Assembly: GCF_003073475.1 (NCBI RefSeq)
Contig: NZ_CP029033.1
Location: 682,001-746,000, forward strand
Reading direction: 5' to 3'
Origin: Actinobaculum sp. 313
GTDB lineage: Bacteria > Actinomycetota > Actinomycetes > Actinomycetales > Actinomycetaceae
DNA length: 64,000 nt
Shown: in pieces, positions 28,410 to 37,916 of the stretch
Layout of the letters: every line of letters begins with the position of its first letter
Numbering within the stretch: position 1 is the first letter of the stretch
Notes under the pieces: generated by a model
Told to the model about the DNA's origin: nothing
What the model saw: the letters and a program-made list of their open reading frames with translations, nothing else
The model's database searches: none
Made by a program: the position numbers and the translations under genes

Positions 28410-29075
28410 TGTTGTCCTTTCATTCGGCGTCATTGTCGGTTGCTCCAACCATACGTGCTAGTAAAGGGTAATTCTAGGCTTAACGAACTAGATACTACAG
28501 TGCTGGAAGTGAGGTATGTCACTGCGCAAGAGGTAGGACATGCCGTTCGTAGCCGGAGGGTTATGCGCGGGCGGAGAGTAGTGCGGGCTGGCAGGGCGTT
28601 GCGAGTTGGGCGCCTGGTTGCAAGTGGAAGCATGGGTGCGAAAACGGGAGTGTTACACGAGGGAGACTAGTTCAGGACTGGGAGGGCGTTGTGAGTGTCG
28701 AGAATGGTTATGAGCTGGCGGGGCGTGGTGGAGGTGGGGACGTGGCGTGAATGTGGAGAGTGGTTATGGGCTGGCAGTGATCGGTCAGTGCGTGGTGGAA
28801 TTAGAAGGGTGGCGCGGAGTTTGGGGTGTGTTGGGGCTGGGAGAGTGGTGCGGACCTGTGAGGCTACTGCGTGTTGGGAGTGTGGTTGAAGGCGGGAGCG
28901 AGTGGCGAGTTGGCGGAGCGACGTCGTCGGGACGGACGACCGGTTCGAGTTAGAGGCACAATCTGTGGCACAGCGGGGTAATTGCGGTCGATAACGGGTG
29001 TATGAAAATGCTCGGAATACCAAGGGAAAGGCATTACGGTAAGGCTCGGAATACTAAGGGGTGCTCGATGACTGA
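28410..29075. other. Gene-free G-rich stretch
   Basis: No gene. 28540-28930 is strongly G-rich on the plus strand with imperfect repeats, such as GAATGGTTATGAGCTGGC near 28702 and GAGTGGTTATGGGCTGGC near 28757. Confidence 0.5.
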
Positions 29076-29081
29076 TAGGCT
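29076..29081 (+). promoter_or_regulatory. -10 box, leaderless start of methyltransferase
   Basis: TAGGCT, six bases, ATG 29088. Confidence 0.5.
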
Positions 29082-29087
29082 CAGGCC

Positions 29088-29954
29088 ATGACGGGAACAG
29101 ATCGGACGTTCCCTGCTGACAATGCCCAGTACTTCGCCGACAATCGGGCCAACTGGGATGATCGCGCTGCCCTGCACTAATCTAGCGGCTACGGGATTGA
29201 TGCCCTGTTAGCATCCCCGACGGCGATCTCTGTTGACATTGCCCCGGATCGGGAACGTCTTGGCGACTTGAGCGGACTGGATGTGGCTCACCTGCAGTGC
29301 CATCTCGGCGCAGACACCGTGAGCTTGGCGCGTATGGGTGCTCGCCGCGTTGTTGGGCTGGATTTGTCGGGCGAATCCTTGCGCCGCGCCCGTTCCATTG
29401 CCGAGCGTGCCGGTGTCGATATCGAATTCATTCAGGCCAACGTCTATGACTCAAGGCAAGTGATCACAGGGGACTTTGACCTCGTCTACACATCCCTTGG
29501 CGTTCTGTGTTGGCTTCCGGACATTATGGCTTGGGCGAAGGTCGTCGCCTCATTGCTGAGGCACGGCGGCCGACTAGTGTTGCGCGATGACCACCCGGTT
29601 TTCCAGGCTGTGGGTGATGATACCGCTCGTGGCCTTACTCTCCATGCGCCATACTTTCAACGCCGCTTCCCCATTACTTGGGAGGACAGTGGGTCGTATG
29701 TTCAGGCCGATTCCGGCTTACCCGCTATCTCCCATACTGTGAGTCACCAGTGGAATCACGGGGTTGGTGAGATCCTCACCGCGCTGCTCGAAGCTGGCAT
29801 GCTCATCGATGAGGTTACGGAGACGCGCTACTCCGCGTGGTGCCGCTGGCCCGAGATGATGGAGCCCTGTGCAGAAGGCTACCGTTTTATTGATGCGGAG
29901 CTACGTGATCGTCTTCCGCTGCAGCTTGCCGTCGTCGCCCATAGAGCGCGTTGA
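29088..29954 (+). pseudogene. SAM methyltransferase with internal stop codon
   Basis: Class I SAM-dependent methyltransferase, 288 codons. The first 30 codons read MTGTDRTFPADNAQYFADNR and NWDDRAALH, then TAA at 29178-29180, then the same frame continues SSGYGIDALL and on to the stop at 29952. Motif I is DVAHLQCHLGADTVSLARMGA, followed by VVGLDLSGESLRRAR and FDLVYTSLGVLCWLPD. Homologs read a sense codon at this site, so one base change inactivates the gene, unless translation restarts downstream; no good restart site is visible. Stands alone with a leaderless promoter. Confidence 0.8.
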
Positions 29955-30099
29955 TCCGGTGAGCCCAGCGGGACGGTTCTGCGCGGCGGATATCACTCTT
30001 GCTCACCGGAAGGCAGCTTGCGCCGAACGGGCACTGCTTTTCGCTCGGGCCGTGGCTTGTGGCGAGCAGGCCGTGACCTGCCTTCGCCCAAAGACCGCC

Positions 30100-30567
30100 C
30101 TACACTTCAGTATCAAACGCTTCAATCAGGTCGTAGCCTGACGCTACTAACGCCACATGCTCGGCTAAATCGGGCGGCAAATGTTTCCGCTGACTCTCGC
30201 GCGTAATGCAGGTGGGAGAGCCGGGCGCGATTATCACCCAGTTGGCAGCTCGTGCCGCTTCGACCAGCAGGTCGCAGACCCGATCACCGCCGAAACGCTC
30301 TGCAGTCATGGAATCTTCGAAAAGGCCAATGGTTGCTTTTATTTCCGGACCCTTCAAATGCAGGTGGAGGTGGTTCGTGGCGTTTACGAGTTCTTCTTCC
30401 ACGTTGTAGGGGTCTTCTGGTGAGGGCAGTCTAGGAGTGCGGGGCTGTGGGTCCTCTTCCACGATGTAGGGGCGTAGGACTTCGTAAGCATCGGCTTTGC
30501 CATCCCCACGCACCTCGCCGTTGTGGAAGCCACCGGCAACAATCATGAAGGACACAAGTTGCATCAT
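30100..30567 (-). CDS. Hypothetical acidic protein
   Basis: 155-codon frame with ordinary protein composition (KATIGLFEDSMTAERFGGDR, LLVEAARAANWVIIAPGSPT, LAEHVALVASGYDLIEAFD) and no recognised family. No ribosome site precedes ATG 30567 or the internal ATG at 30546, so the 5' end may be missing. A short direct repeat encodes the PEDPYNVEEE/IVEEDPQPR region. It may be the C-terminal remnant of a longer gene. Confidence 0.45.
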   Translation of the reverse strand: MMQLVSFMIVAGGFHNGEVRGDGKADAYEVLRPYIVEEDPQPRTPRLPSPEDPYNVEEELVNATNHLHLHLKGPEIKATIGLFEDSMTAERFGGDRVCDLLVEAARAANWVIIAPGSPTCITRESQRKHLPPDLAEHVALVASGYDLIEAFDTEV

Positions 30568-30725
30568 ATCGCTCTGTGCTGCATGCCGCGGCGTGGGGAG
30601 ACGCCCACCTGGCCCCGAAGCAGAAGGAGAAGCCGGTGCGTTCCGCCGCGGCGTGGGGAGACGGGTGGTAGGAGGGGGTGGGATGGGAGAAGATGGAATG
30701 GGGGAGTCAGGCGCGGCCTTGAGGG

Positions 30726-30797
30726 TGGAGAAGTGGAGGTTTTTTCAAGAAGTGTCGCGAAAAGACCTCCACTTCTTGCTGGGCCCTCCATTTCTTG
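30726..30797. repeat. GAAGTGT palindromic repeat, locus 2
   Basis: AGAAGTGGAGGTTTTTTC faces GAAAAGACCTCCACTTCT with AAGAAGTGTCGCG between them; a variant of the repeats at 15561 and 55921. It lies downstream of the APC permease and could act as a transcription terminator. Confidence 0.65.
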
Positions 30798-30871
30798 GCG
30801 CCCAGCGCACCCAAGTGCACCGTGCGCGCTGGTAGCGCGGAACCTTCTCATCATGTTCGACGACGACTACG

Positions 30872-32317
30872 CTATCGCCCACGCGCGCGCTGGTAGCGCG
30901 TTTTGACTTCGTAACTGAGGAAGAGCGCCAACAGCCAGACAGGCCCAACCACCACGGCCACCTGATGGTCGGGAAGCACCGCCATAAGCACGGCGACCGC
31001 GCCCAACATGGTCAACGCGAAGGCGGTTGCCAACCGCCCTCCGGGCAGCTTGAAGCGCAACTGAGCCACCTCTTTCGGGGTGAGCGACTGCCGGAACTTG
31101 AGCTGGGTGATGAGGATCATGGCCCAGTTGATAAGCGCGGAGGCAAGCGCAGTGGACATGAGAACAGGGAACGCGGTGTCCGGTTGTGCGAAGGCAAGGA
31201 TCACCGCGCCCACGGTTACCACGGAGGAAACGAGAACGCCGAGAAGCGGGACGCCTCGTCCCGATAGTTGGCGGAAAGAACGTGGTGCATTACCCTGCCA
31301 GGACAGCGAGTACAACATGCGGCCATTGGAGTACAGCGCCGAGTTGTACACGGAAAGCGCGGCCGTTAGCACTACCAGATTGAGAATATGCGCGGCTACG
31401 CCAATCCCCACGGAATCGAAGATCTGCACGAAAGGACTCAGTTTCCCGTCGATGCGATTCCAGGGGACGACCGCCATGATAACGAGGAGCGCACCGATAT
31501 AGAAAATGAGGATTCGATAGACAACCTGGTTGATAGCACGGGGAATGGAACGTTGTGGATCGTCCGCCTCGCCAGCGGTAATGCCAATGAGCTCAATGCC
31601 ACCGAAGGAGAACATCACCACCGCCAGAGATTTCGCCATGCCGCTCACGCCATGAGGGAAGAAACCGCCTTCGTTCCACAGGTGGGAGAAACTGGGGGCC
31701 GGCAGGCCTGCGCCGGGATTCGTCCCCATGATGATGACGACGATACCCAGCACGATCATGCCGATAATCGCAATGACCTTGATAAGGGCGAACCAGAACT
31801 CGAACTCCCCGAAGGCTCGCACGCCGACAATGTTGACAAAGGTAATGATGAGGAGAACAAGCGCAGCCGTCAACCAGCGCGGGACGGTGGGGAACCAGTA
31901 GTTGATATAGACGCCAACAACAGACAACTCAACCATCGAGACGGCGACGTAGTTGAACCAGTAGTTCCAACCGGAGATGAATCCGGCGCGCGGACTCCAA
32001 TACCGATAGGCATAGGCGCTGAACGCGCCAGAGGTGGGGGACTGCACGGACATTTCGCCCATCGCCCGCACGACGAAGAAAATCGTTACCCCGCCCAGCA
32101 AGTAGGCAAGCAGAATCGAAGGACCCGCGAGAGTAATCGCATCAGCTGAACCATAGAACAGCCCGGTGCCAATGGCTCCTCCCAGAGCAATCATCTGGAT
32201 GTGACGGTTGCTCAGCGCGCGGCGCAAGGCGGGCTCGGCAGAGCTTCCGACTTCGCGAGCATCTACTGCGCGCGTGGATGCCGCAGAGTCGCCTCCCGCA
32301 GCTTTCGGAGTAGTCAT
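30872..32317 (-). CDS. Amino acid permease, APC family (AAT group)
   Basis: 481-residue, 12-helix amino acid:H+ symporter. Signature ALSNRHIQMIALGGAIGTGLFYGSA in helix 1, RAMGEMSVQSPTSGAFSAYA, and GIELIGITAGEADDPQRSIPRAIN in helix 6-7, as in GabP/ProY/LysP-type permeases. ATG 32317 has GGGAGGAGAAACTGCC. Located 292 bases downstream of opcA on the same strand, but probably with its own promoter. Substrate cannot be read; another AAT member (cycA) is at 48.4 kb. Confidence 0.9.
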   Translation of the reverse strand: MTTPKAAGGDSAASTRAVDAREVGSSAEPALRRALSNRHIQMIALGGAIGTGLFYGSADAITLAGPSILLAYLLGGVTIFFVVRAMGEMSVQSPTSGAFSAYAYRYWSPRAGFISGWNYWFNYVAVSMVELSVVGVYINYWFPTVPRWLTAALVLLIITFVNIVGVRAFGEFEFWFALIKVIAIIGMIVLGIVVIIMGTNPGAGLPAPSFSHLWNEGGFFPHGVSGMAKSLAVVMFSFGGIELIGITAGEADDPQRSIPRAINQVVYRILIFYIGALLVIMAVVPWNRIDGKLSPFVQIFDSVGIGVAAHILNLVVLTAALSVYNSALYSNGRMLYSLSWQGNAPRSFRQLSGRGVPLLGVLVSSVVTVGAVILAFAQPDTAFPVLMSTALASALINWAMILITQLKFRQSLTPKEVAQLRFKLPGGRLATAFALTMLGAVAVLMAVLPDHQVAVVVGPVWLLALFLSYEVKTRYQRARGR

Positions 32318-32609
32318 GGCAGTTTCTCCTCCCGGTCTGGACTACCAGTCTGCCAGTTCCGTACGTCGCGATAACAACATGCCCGGCTTGCGGCGGGAAC
32401 CCTTCGGGTGTCCGTAGAGCAGTACGCGTCCCGCCCGCGTGCACTGGGTAGAACCGACGGCGCCTATAGCTGTGACCTTCGCCAATGAACCCCACCCGCC
32501 TGCATAGGTATCGCACCACGACGGCGTCGCCCGCTGGAACTTCAGTCGTGCTCTTTCTCGTCCGAGTCAAGGCATCCCGCACTCGCCCTAAACCAAGCAG
32601 TACGGCAAG

Positions 32610-33536
32610 TCAGATCACCAGTTGCGGTAGATCCTCGGTGATGACCTGTTCGTAGTAGTCGTCCGGGTCGAGCCGCCGTAGTTCTTCCATCAGGCAGTCC
32701 TGCACGGAGCGTGTCGGTAGGTTGACATCTGCGGTCTCCAAGCCGGGCCGGTCGAGTTGTGCAACGGCAGAATCAGCCCGGCGGCTCAGAGTGACCCGGG
32801 TTCCGTCGTCGAACTCAAAACTCACTGCGGTGATGGTTTCCGCCTCAGTGTGGGTCTCCCGGACTGTCTCCACTCCGAGTTGTCTGCCCAGCCACGCAGC
32901 CATCAGGAAGGAAGAAGGATGGGTGGCGTGCCCCCGCACAACGACTCGTACCGGCATGTGATCGAGTTGCTCGACGACGGCAGCTAGCAATGCACGCCAT
33001 AGCGTTACACCCGCCCAGCTCAAATCGGTGTCTCCCGCCGTGTACACCTCGGCAAGGTGGAGCAGCGCCTGGACGGCATCATCCGTGGTGCGCGAGTCGG
33101 TAATACGCCGAGTGGCGATCTTCCCCAACGGGTGCTCGCCCGGGTTATCCGGCGGGGTATCCGGCCAGTAGGTTACCACCGGAGTATCCGATAGGAGCAG
33201 TGGCATGACTAAAGAGTCCAGGTCGCTGGCTGCCTCTCCGCGCGGTTCGAGTACCACGACATCAGACGGTCCGGCAGACTCTCCAATACGTACCTGCGCG
33301 TTAAGACGTGCCGGGGTGTCACGCTGCTCGGTATCGACGACGACGATCACGCGGCACGGGTGCTCCCGTGAGACGGCGTCGGAAATCTCAATGGCACGAT
33401 CAACATCGATTAAATCCGGCACCACGATGATCAGGGTCAAAACCCTGCCAAGGGCGGCGGAGCCGCGGTCGGAACGCATCTCGACGATACGTTGGGCTAC
33501 CTCCGACGTCGTCGTGTTTTTCAAAGTGATAATCAC
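32610..33536 (-). CDS. opcA: Glucose-6-phosphate dehydrogenase assembly protein OpcA
   Basis: 308-residue OpcA protein, which assists assembly or activity of G6PDH and is paired with zwf across actinobacteria and cyanobacteria. Opens VIITLKNTTTSEVAQRIVEM; conserved MPLLLSDTPVVTYWPDTPP, KIATRRITDSRTT and DLSWAGVTLWRALLAAV. I chose GTG 33536 because it overlaps the zwf stop as GTGA with GGAGG five bases upstream; a GTG four codons earlier is also in frame. Translationally coupled to zwf. Confidence 0.92.
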   Translation of the reverse strand: MIITLKNTTTSEVAQRIVEMRSDRGSAALGRVLTLIIVVPDLIDVDRAIEISDAVSREHPCRVIVVVDTEQRDTPARLNAQVRIGESAGPSDVVVLEPRGEAASDLDSLVMPLLLSDTPVVTYWPDTPPDNPGEHPLGKIATRRITDSRTTDDAVQALLHLAEVYTAGDTDLSWAGVTLWRALLAAVVEQLDHMPVRVVVRGHATHPSSFLMAAWLGRQLGVETVRETHTEAETITAVSFEFDDGTRVTLSRRADSAVAQLDRPGLETADVNLPTRSVQDCLMEELRRLDPDDYYEQVITEDLPQLVI

Positions 33537-35068
33537 GGTATCCTCCACGTACGTCCATCGCGGGCCAGCATGTCATGCGCCGAATCGGGCCCCCAGGAGC
33601 CTGGCTTATACGGCTCGGGAGCACTGCGCTCGGCCCAATACCGCAGCACCGGGTCCAGAATCTGCCAAGAAAGCTCCACCTCCCGCTGATGCGGGAAAAG
33701 CGGCGCAGAACCCACGAGGGCATCAAGAATCAGCCGCTCGTATGCCTCCGGGGAATCCTCAGTGAAGGCGTGCCCGTAGTTGAAGTCCATGGTGACATCC
33801 CGCACTTGCATTTCTGTGCCGGGAACCTTTGCACCAAACTTAATCGTCATGCCCTCGTCTGGTTGGACGCGGATCACCAGAACGTTCTGCCCGGACTCGG
33901 CAACGTCGGAGTTCTCAAAAGGCACATGGGCCGCGCGTTTGAAAACGACGGCGATCTCCGTAACACGCTTGCCGAGCCTTTTCCCGGTTCGCAGGTAGAA
34001 GGGGACGCCCGCCCAGCGTCGCGTGTCAACGAATAGTTTCAGTGCCGCATAGGTCTCCGTATGCGACTCGGCGGGGATACCATCCTCGTCCAGAAAACCT
34101 TTTACCTCGGCGCCTCCCTGCCAGCCGGCGGCATACTGACCATGGGCGGTGGTGGAGGCCAGATCTTCGGGCAGGCGAAGTGCGGAGAGGATCTTCTCTT
34201 TCTCCGCTCGAAGCGATTCGGGGGTAAATCGCACCGGCTCTTCCATGGCAGTCAGTGCCAGGAGCTGCAAAAGATGATTCTGGATGACGTCGCGCGCCGC
34301 TCCGATGCCGTCGTAATATCCGGCGCGGGTGCCAATGCCGATCTCTTCCGCCATGGTGATCTGGACGTGGTCAACATAGTTGGCCTTCCAGAGGGGTTCG
34401 AACATGGTGTTAGCGAAGCGGATCGCGAGGATATTCTGGACGGTTTCTTTGCCGAGATAGTGATCGATACGGAATACATCTGATTCGTCGAAGGCTTTTC
34501 CGACGACGTCGGAGAGTTCGCGGGCCGAGGCAAGATCCTGGCCGAAGGGCTTTTCGATGATGACACGGCGCCACGCATTTCCCTCGCGCTGGTTGAGCCC
34601 GTTATCAGCGAGATTCTGGCAGACCACGGGGAACCATCGCGGCGGGATGGACAGATAAAAGGCATGGTTGCCACCTGTACCGCGGGACTGATCAAGTTCG
34701 GCAACCGTCTCGGCCAGGCGTTTGTAGGCGTCTGGATCGTCAAAGGAACCGGAGACGAAGCGCAGGCCGGATGCCAACTGCTGCCAGGTGCGCTCGTTGA
34801 AGTCGGTACGTGAGTAGTTCTCAATCGAGCTGCGGACGAACTCCTCGAAATCCTCTCGGTCCCAGTCGCGCCGTGCAAAGCCGGTCAGGGCAAAGGCAGG
34901 GCTGAGAAGCCCGCGGTTCGTGAGGTCGTAGATGGCAGGGAGGAGTTTCTTACGTGCTAGGTCGCCTGTGATGCCGAAAAGAACGAGTCCACACGGTGGG
35001 GCCATATGAGGAAGCCGCCTGTCGCGTGGGTCGTGTAAGTCAGGGGTGGGAGATTCTGATTCCACCAA
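33533..35068 (-). CDS. zwf: Glucose-6-phosphate 1-dehydrogenase
   Basis: 511-residue NADP-dependent dehydrogenase, first step of the oxidative pentose phosphate pathway. LVLFGITGDLARKKLLPAIY (nucleotide fold), EKPFGQDL, and the active-site VFRIDHYLGKETVQNILAIR are intact; GTRAGYYDGIGAARDVIQNH and FYLRTGKRLGKR complete the substrate site. GTG 35068 follows GGAAGGAACTTG. Upstream is a gene-free stretch with a 36-bp direct repeat, so zwf-opcA forms a two-gene operon without the usual tal or tkt neighbours. Confidence 0.95.
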   Translation of the reverse strand: MVESESPTPDLHDPRDRRLPHMAPPCGLVLFGITGDLARKKLLPAIYDLTNRGLLSPAFALTGFARRDWDREDFEEFVRSSIENYSRTDFNERTWQQLASGLRFVSGSFDDPDAYKRLAETVAELDQSRGTGGNHAFYLSIPPRWFPVVCQNLADNGLNQREGNAWRRVIIEKPFGQDLASARELSDVVGKAFDESDVFRIDHYLGKETVQNILAIRFANTMFEPLWKANYVDHVQITMAEEIGIGTRAGYYDGIGAARDVIQNHLLQLLALTAMEEPVRFTPESLRAEKEKILSALRLPEDLASTTAHGQYAAGWQGGAEVKGFLDEDGIPAESHTETYAALKLFVDTRRWAGVPFYLRTGKRLGKRVTEIAVVFKRAAHVPFENSDVAESGQNVLVIRVQPDEGMTIKFGAKVPGTEMQVRDVTMDFNYGHAFTEDSPEAYERLILDALVGSAPLFPHQREVELSWQILDPVLRYWAERSAPEPYKPGSWGPDSAHDMLARDGRTWRIP

Positions 35069-35594
35069 GTTCCTTCCGTGGGTCTACATTCCGTTGGTTT
35101 ACACGCCAGGTGCTAAACCGTATCGACGCGCCCGGTAAACACATGGTTATGGCCGCCACGTGTTTTATGACGGGCACATACGCATTTGGTCACGTATGAG
35201 TATAGACATCACCCACGACCGGTCTAGTCGTGGCGGCACCTGCCGATAATCAAAGGGTTTGCGCGGTTGCGTGAAGCACGCGCCAGCGGCGATGACAATA
35301 CGTGGACGCCAATGAATGCGGATGCTGCCGAGGCGGCTAGTGCAGTCAACCGGGGGCGGTGCGGAAGTAGCAGGGCCTAATTCACGGCGTGCCGCGTTCT
35401 CCAGTTTCCGTCGTATGTTCCCGCCCGATAACGTGCACCGGTTGTCCCGATGGTGGGCCACGCGGTCCAGCACCTACCGCGTATCGGGTCGCCCCGATAA
35501 CGTGCACCGGTTGTCCCGATGGTGGGCCGCGTTCCCTGGTCCCGGTGGCGTGCTCTAGGTCTGGTTGTGTGGCCCGGCAGGGTGGATGCAGGTG
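35069..35594. other. Gene-free stretch upstream of zwf
   Basis: No gene. Contains the 36-bp direct repeat listed below. The zwf promoter must lie near 35070-35250 on the minus strand, where an AT-richer TATACTCATACG tract occurs near 35200. Confidence 0.4.
35424..35528. repeat. 36-bp direct repeat, spacing 69
   Basis: An exact 36-bp string beginning CCCGATAACGTGCACCGG lies at 35424-35459 and 35493-35528. Each contains CCGGTTGTCCCGATGG. The 33-bp spacer differs in sequence from the repeat. Confidence 0.9.
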
Positions 35595-35756
35595 TCAGTC
35601 GTCGAGAAGTTCGCGCAGTACTTCCTCGGTGGCGGCAGTTTGTGCCTCCCGTGCCTCGCGGTGCCCTCGCTGAACGAGCGCCGTCACCGAACCGATTAGC
35701 CCACCCCAGATGATGAGAATTGATACCAGCATGCAGACGATTGCTTCGGGAGCCAT
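35595..35756 (-). CDS. metS: Methionine/alanine transporter small subunit
   Basis: 53-residue single-pass membrane protein: MAPEAIVCMLVSILIIWGGL then IGSVTALVQRGHR and an amphipathic charged tail. Matches the MetS small subunit of the MetPS methionine/alanine Na+ symporter known from Corynebacterium glutamicum (WGGL is the family mark). The ATG lies one base after the metP stop, inside the ribosome site region GGAGGTGAAATGAC, so it is strictly coupled. Confidence 0.88.
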   Translation of the reverse strand: MAPEAIVCMLVSILIIWGGLIGSVTALVQRGHREAREAQTAATEEVLRELLDD

Positions 35757-35757
35757 G

Positions 35758-37557
35758 TCATTTCACCTCCGGGTCGTGCGTGTTTGAGGTGTCGGATAGT
35801 GCTTGCGCGGTGTTGGAGTCAAAGGATGGTGCGACGTCGGGAACATGTGTTGCCGGATCAGTTCGTACTGCCGGAGCGGTAGCCGCGGTTGCAAGCTCTC
35901 CTGGTGCGGCGTCGTCGTGAGATCCGGTACGAGTAGCGGTGCCGGATGAGGTCTGCGTGGCGATGCGTGCCTCTTCGCCCGAGCCTGCGCGCCGGGTCCT
36001 CTTCCTATCGCTGAGCTCTAAAGGCACGAAGTCGTCGACGGGTGTGCGCCAGGGAAGTAGTGTTAACACCGCCACCAACACTGCGCCCACGAAAAGCGTG
36101 CCCCAGCCAAGTACAAGCTCGAAACTGGGCGAATAAGCGTAACCGTCATGCACATAGGACCAGGCAGTCTGAACAAACATGTATCCGAGCAATATCGGTA
36201 CGACGACGGAGACCAGAACCCTCCACCAAGCGCCAATCAGATTCGTCTCCGAGACGTGATCGAGATGCCGTTGCAGGGTACGGGTGCGCCGCAACACGAC
36301 GCCGACGCCAACACACATGATGATGGCCGAGCCAACCACGCCAATGTTGTTGATGAAGGCGTCAACGATATCGAGATTGTATTCTCCCGATGCGGTGCCA
36401 AAGAGGAGAAACGACAGCGCGGCCGCCGGAAGGCTCACGACAACCGTTGCCACCGGTGTGGTCAGATTGAATTTCTCCGCGATGGCGGGAGAAACGACCT
36501 GGATAATTGAGATAAAGGAGGTCATGCCCGCCATTGAGAAGGAGGCGAAGAAGAGCACGCCGAAGACGGCTCCGCCTGGCATCTGCGAGATCACGGTTGG
36601 GAAAGTGATGAAGGATAGAGAGATGCCGCTAATGCCGGCGTCGGCCAGGTTGGTGCCCTGTGCCTGCATCATGAAGCCGAGGGTTGCGAACACGCCGATG
36701 CCGGCCAGAATCTCGAAGGAGGAATTGGCGAAGGCAGCAACCAAACCAGTACCTACCAGGTTGGAGCGTTTGCGCAGGTAGCTGGCGTAGGTCAGCATGA
36801 TGCCGAAGCCGACTGACAAGGAGAAGAATATCTGCCCGAAGGCGGCCATCCACACTCGGTAATCCGTCAGCGAGGACCAGCGCGGGGTGAATAGGGCATT
36901 GAGTCCGTCCATGGCACCCGGCAGGAAGAGGGCTCGGATCACCAGAGCGACGAACATGACGACCAGGATGGGCATGAAGAAACGGTTGGCGCGTTCCACG
37001 CCGCGGGTCACGCCCAGTCCGATAACGACGATGCCGAAGATCCAGACGATTGCCAGCGGAATCGCAACCCCGGCAACCGGAGTGGCGGAGAACACAGGGG
37101 TTCCCGACTCCGTCAGCTCGCCAACGCTGATAAAGCGGGTGAAGAATCCTTCGGCGTCGTTCCCCCAAGCCTCGTTGATGGCGAACAGTGTGTAACGTAG
37201 CGCCCACGCGACGATAACTGCGTAATAGCTCATAATGATGAAGCAGATGAAGACCTGCCACCATCCCAACCACTCGAAGCGGCGCGCCAGCCGCCGGAAA
37301 ACTGTGGGCGCGGAGCCGCGGTAGCGGTGCCCCAAGGAATAATCCAGGAAGAGGATGGGAATGCCTACGAAGAGTAGAGCCACAATGTAGGGAATGATGA
37401 AGGCGCCGCCACCATTCGTGTAGGCGACGCCCGGAAAACGCCATATATTTCCGAGGCCGACCGCAGAGCCGATGGCAGCCATGAGGAAGCCGAGCTGACT
37501 GCTCCATTGTTCGCGGCCGACATCCGCCGCGGCGGACCGTGAAGTGCGTGTAGACAT
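35758..37557 (-). CDS. metP: Methionine/alanine NSS symporter large subunit
   Basis: 599-residue neurotransmitter:sodium symporter of the MetP type. Na+-site strings SQLGFLMAAIGSAVGLGNIWRFPGVAYTNGGGAF in helix 1 and SLSVGFGIMLTYASYLRK in helix 6 are intact, with about 12 helices and a long hydrophilic C-terminal tail of about 90 residues rich in Thr/Ala/Asp. ATG 37557 follows AAAAGAGCTC; the frame extends 25 codons upstream with basic, Pro-rich sequence and no site. Operon with metS downstream. Confidence 0.92.
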   Translation of the reverse strand: MSTRTSRSAAADVGREQWSSQLGFLMAAIGSAVGLGNIWRFPGVAYTNGGGAFIIPYIVALLFVGIPILFLDYSLGHRYRGSAPTVFRRLARRFEWLGWWQVFICFIIMSYYAVIVAWALRYTLFAINEAWGNDAEGFFTRFISVGELTESGTPVFSATPVAGVAIPLAIVWIFGIVVIGLGVTRGVERANRFFMPILVVMFVALVIRALFLPGAMDGLNALFTPRWSSLTDYRVWMAAFGQIFFSLSVGFGIMLTYASYLRKRSNLVGTGLVAAFANSSFEILAGIGVFATLGFMMQAQGTNLADAGISGISLSFITFPTVISQMPGGAVFGVLFFASFSMAGMTSFISIIQVVSPAIAEKFNLTTPVATVVVSLPAAALSFLLFGTASGEYNLDIVDAFINNIGVVGSAIIMCVGVGVVLRRTRTLQRHLDHVSETNLIGAWWRVLVSVVVPILLGYMFVQTAWSYVHDGYAYSPSFELVLGWGTLFVGAVLVAVLTLLPWRTPVDDFVPLELSDRKRTRRAGSGEEARIATQTSSGTATRTGSHDDAAPGELATAATAPAVRTDPATHVPDVAPSFDSNTAQALSDTSNTHDPEVK

Positions 37558-37916
37558 GAGCTCTTTTCGGTAACGCGGCGTGCTTGGGGCACGCGCATAC
37601 GGGCGTGGATGCGGGCGAAGCCACTGTGGCAACCGTAGCCGGGTGTTGAGCCGACGGTGGTGTGTAGCGGTATTCTGCCCCTACGCTTCGAGCGTGACCC
37701 GCGGGATTACCGGGTGCGCGCTCCGTGCCATCCTGCCTGTAGTTCGGAGGGCACATTTGGTCTCGCGCCATATTACGCGTTTTGTAGCCGTGTTGCTGTG
37801 AGCTGCATTGCGCTTCTACGGTGCTACCCGAGATTGGCAAACCTGCGGCCCCGGGATCGCAACTGCCCGGATGCCAGGGGCGCGATGCCAGATGTTCCAC
37901 GCGTGAGGTTCGCGAA
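37558..37916. other. Gene-free stretch upstream of metP
   Basis: No gene or strong structure seen; the metP promoter should lie here on the minus strand. Confidence 0.4.
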
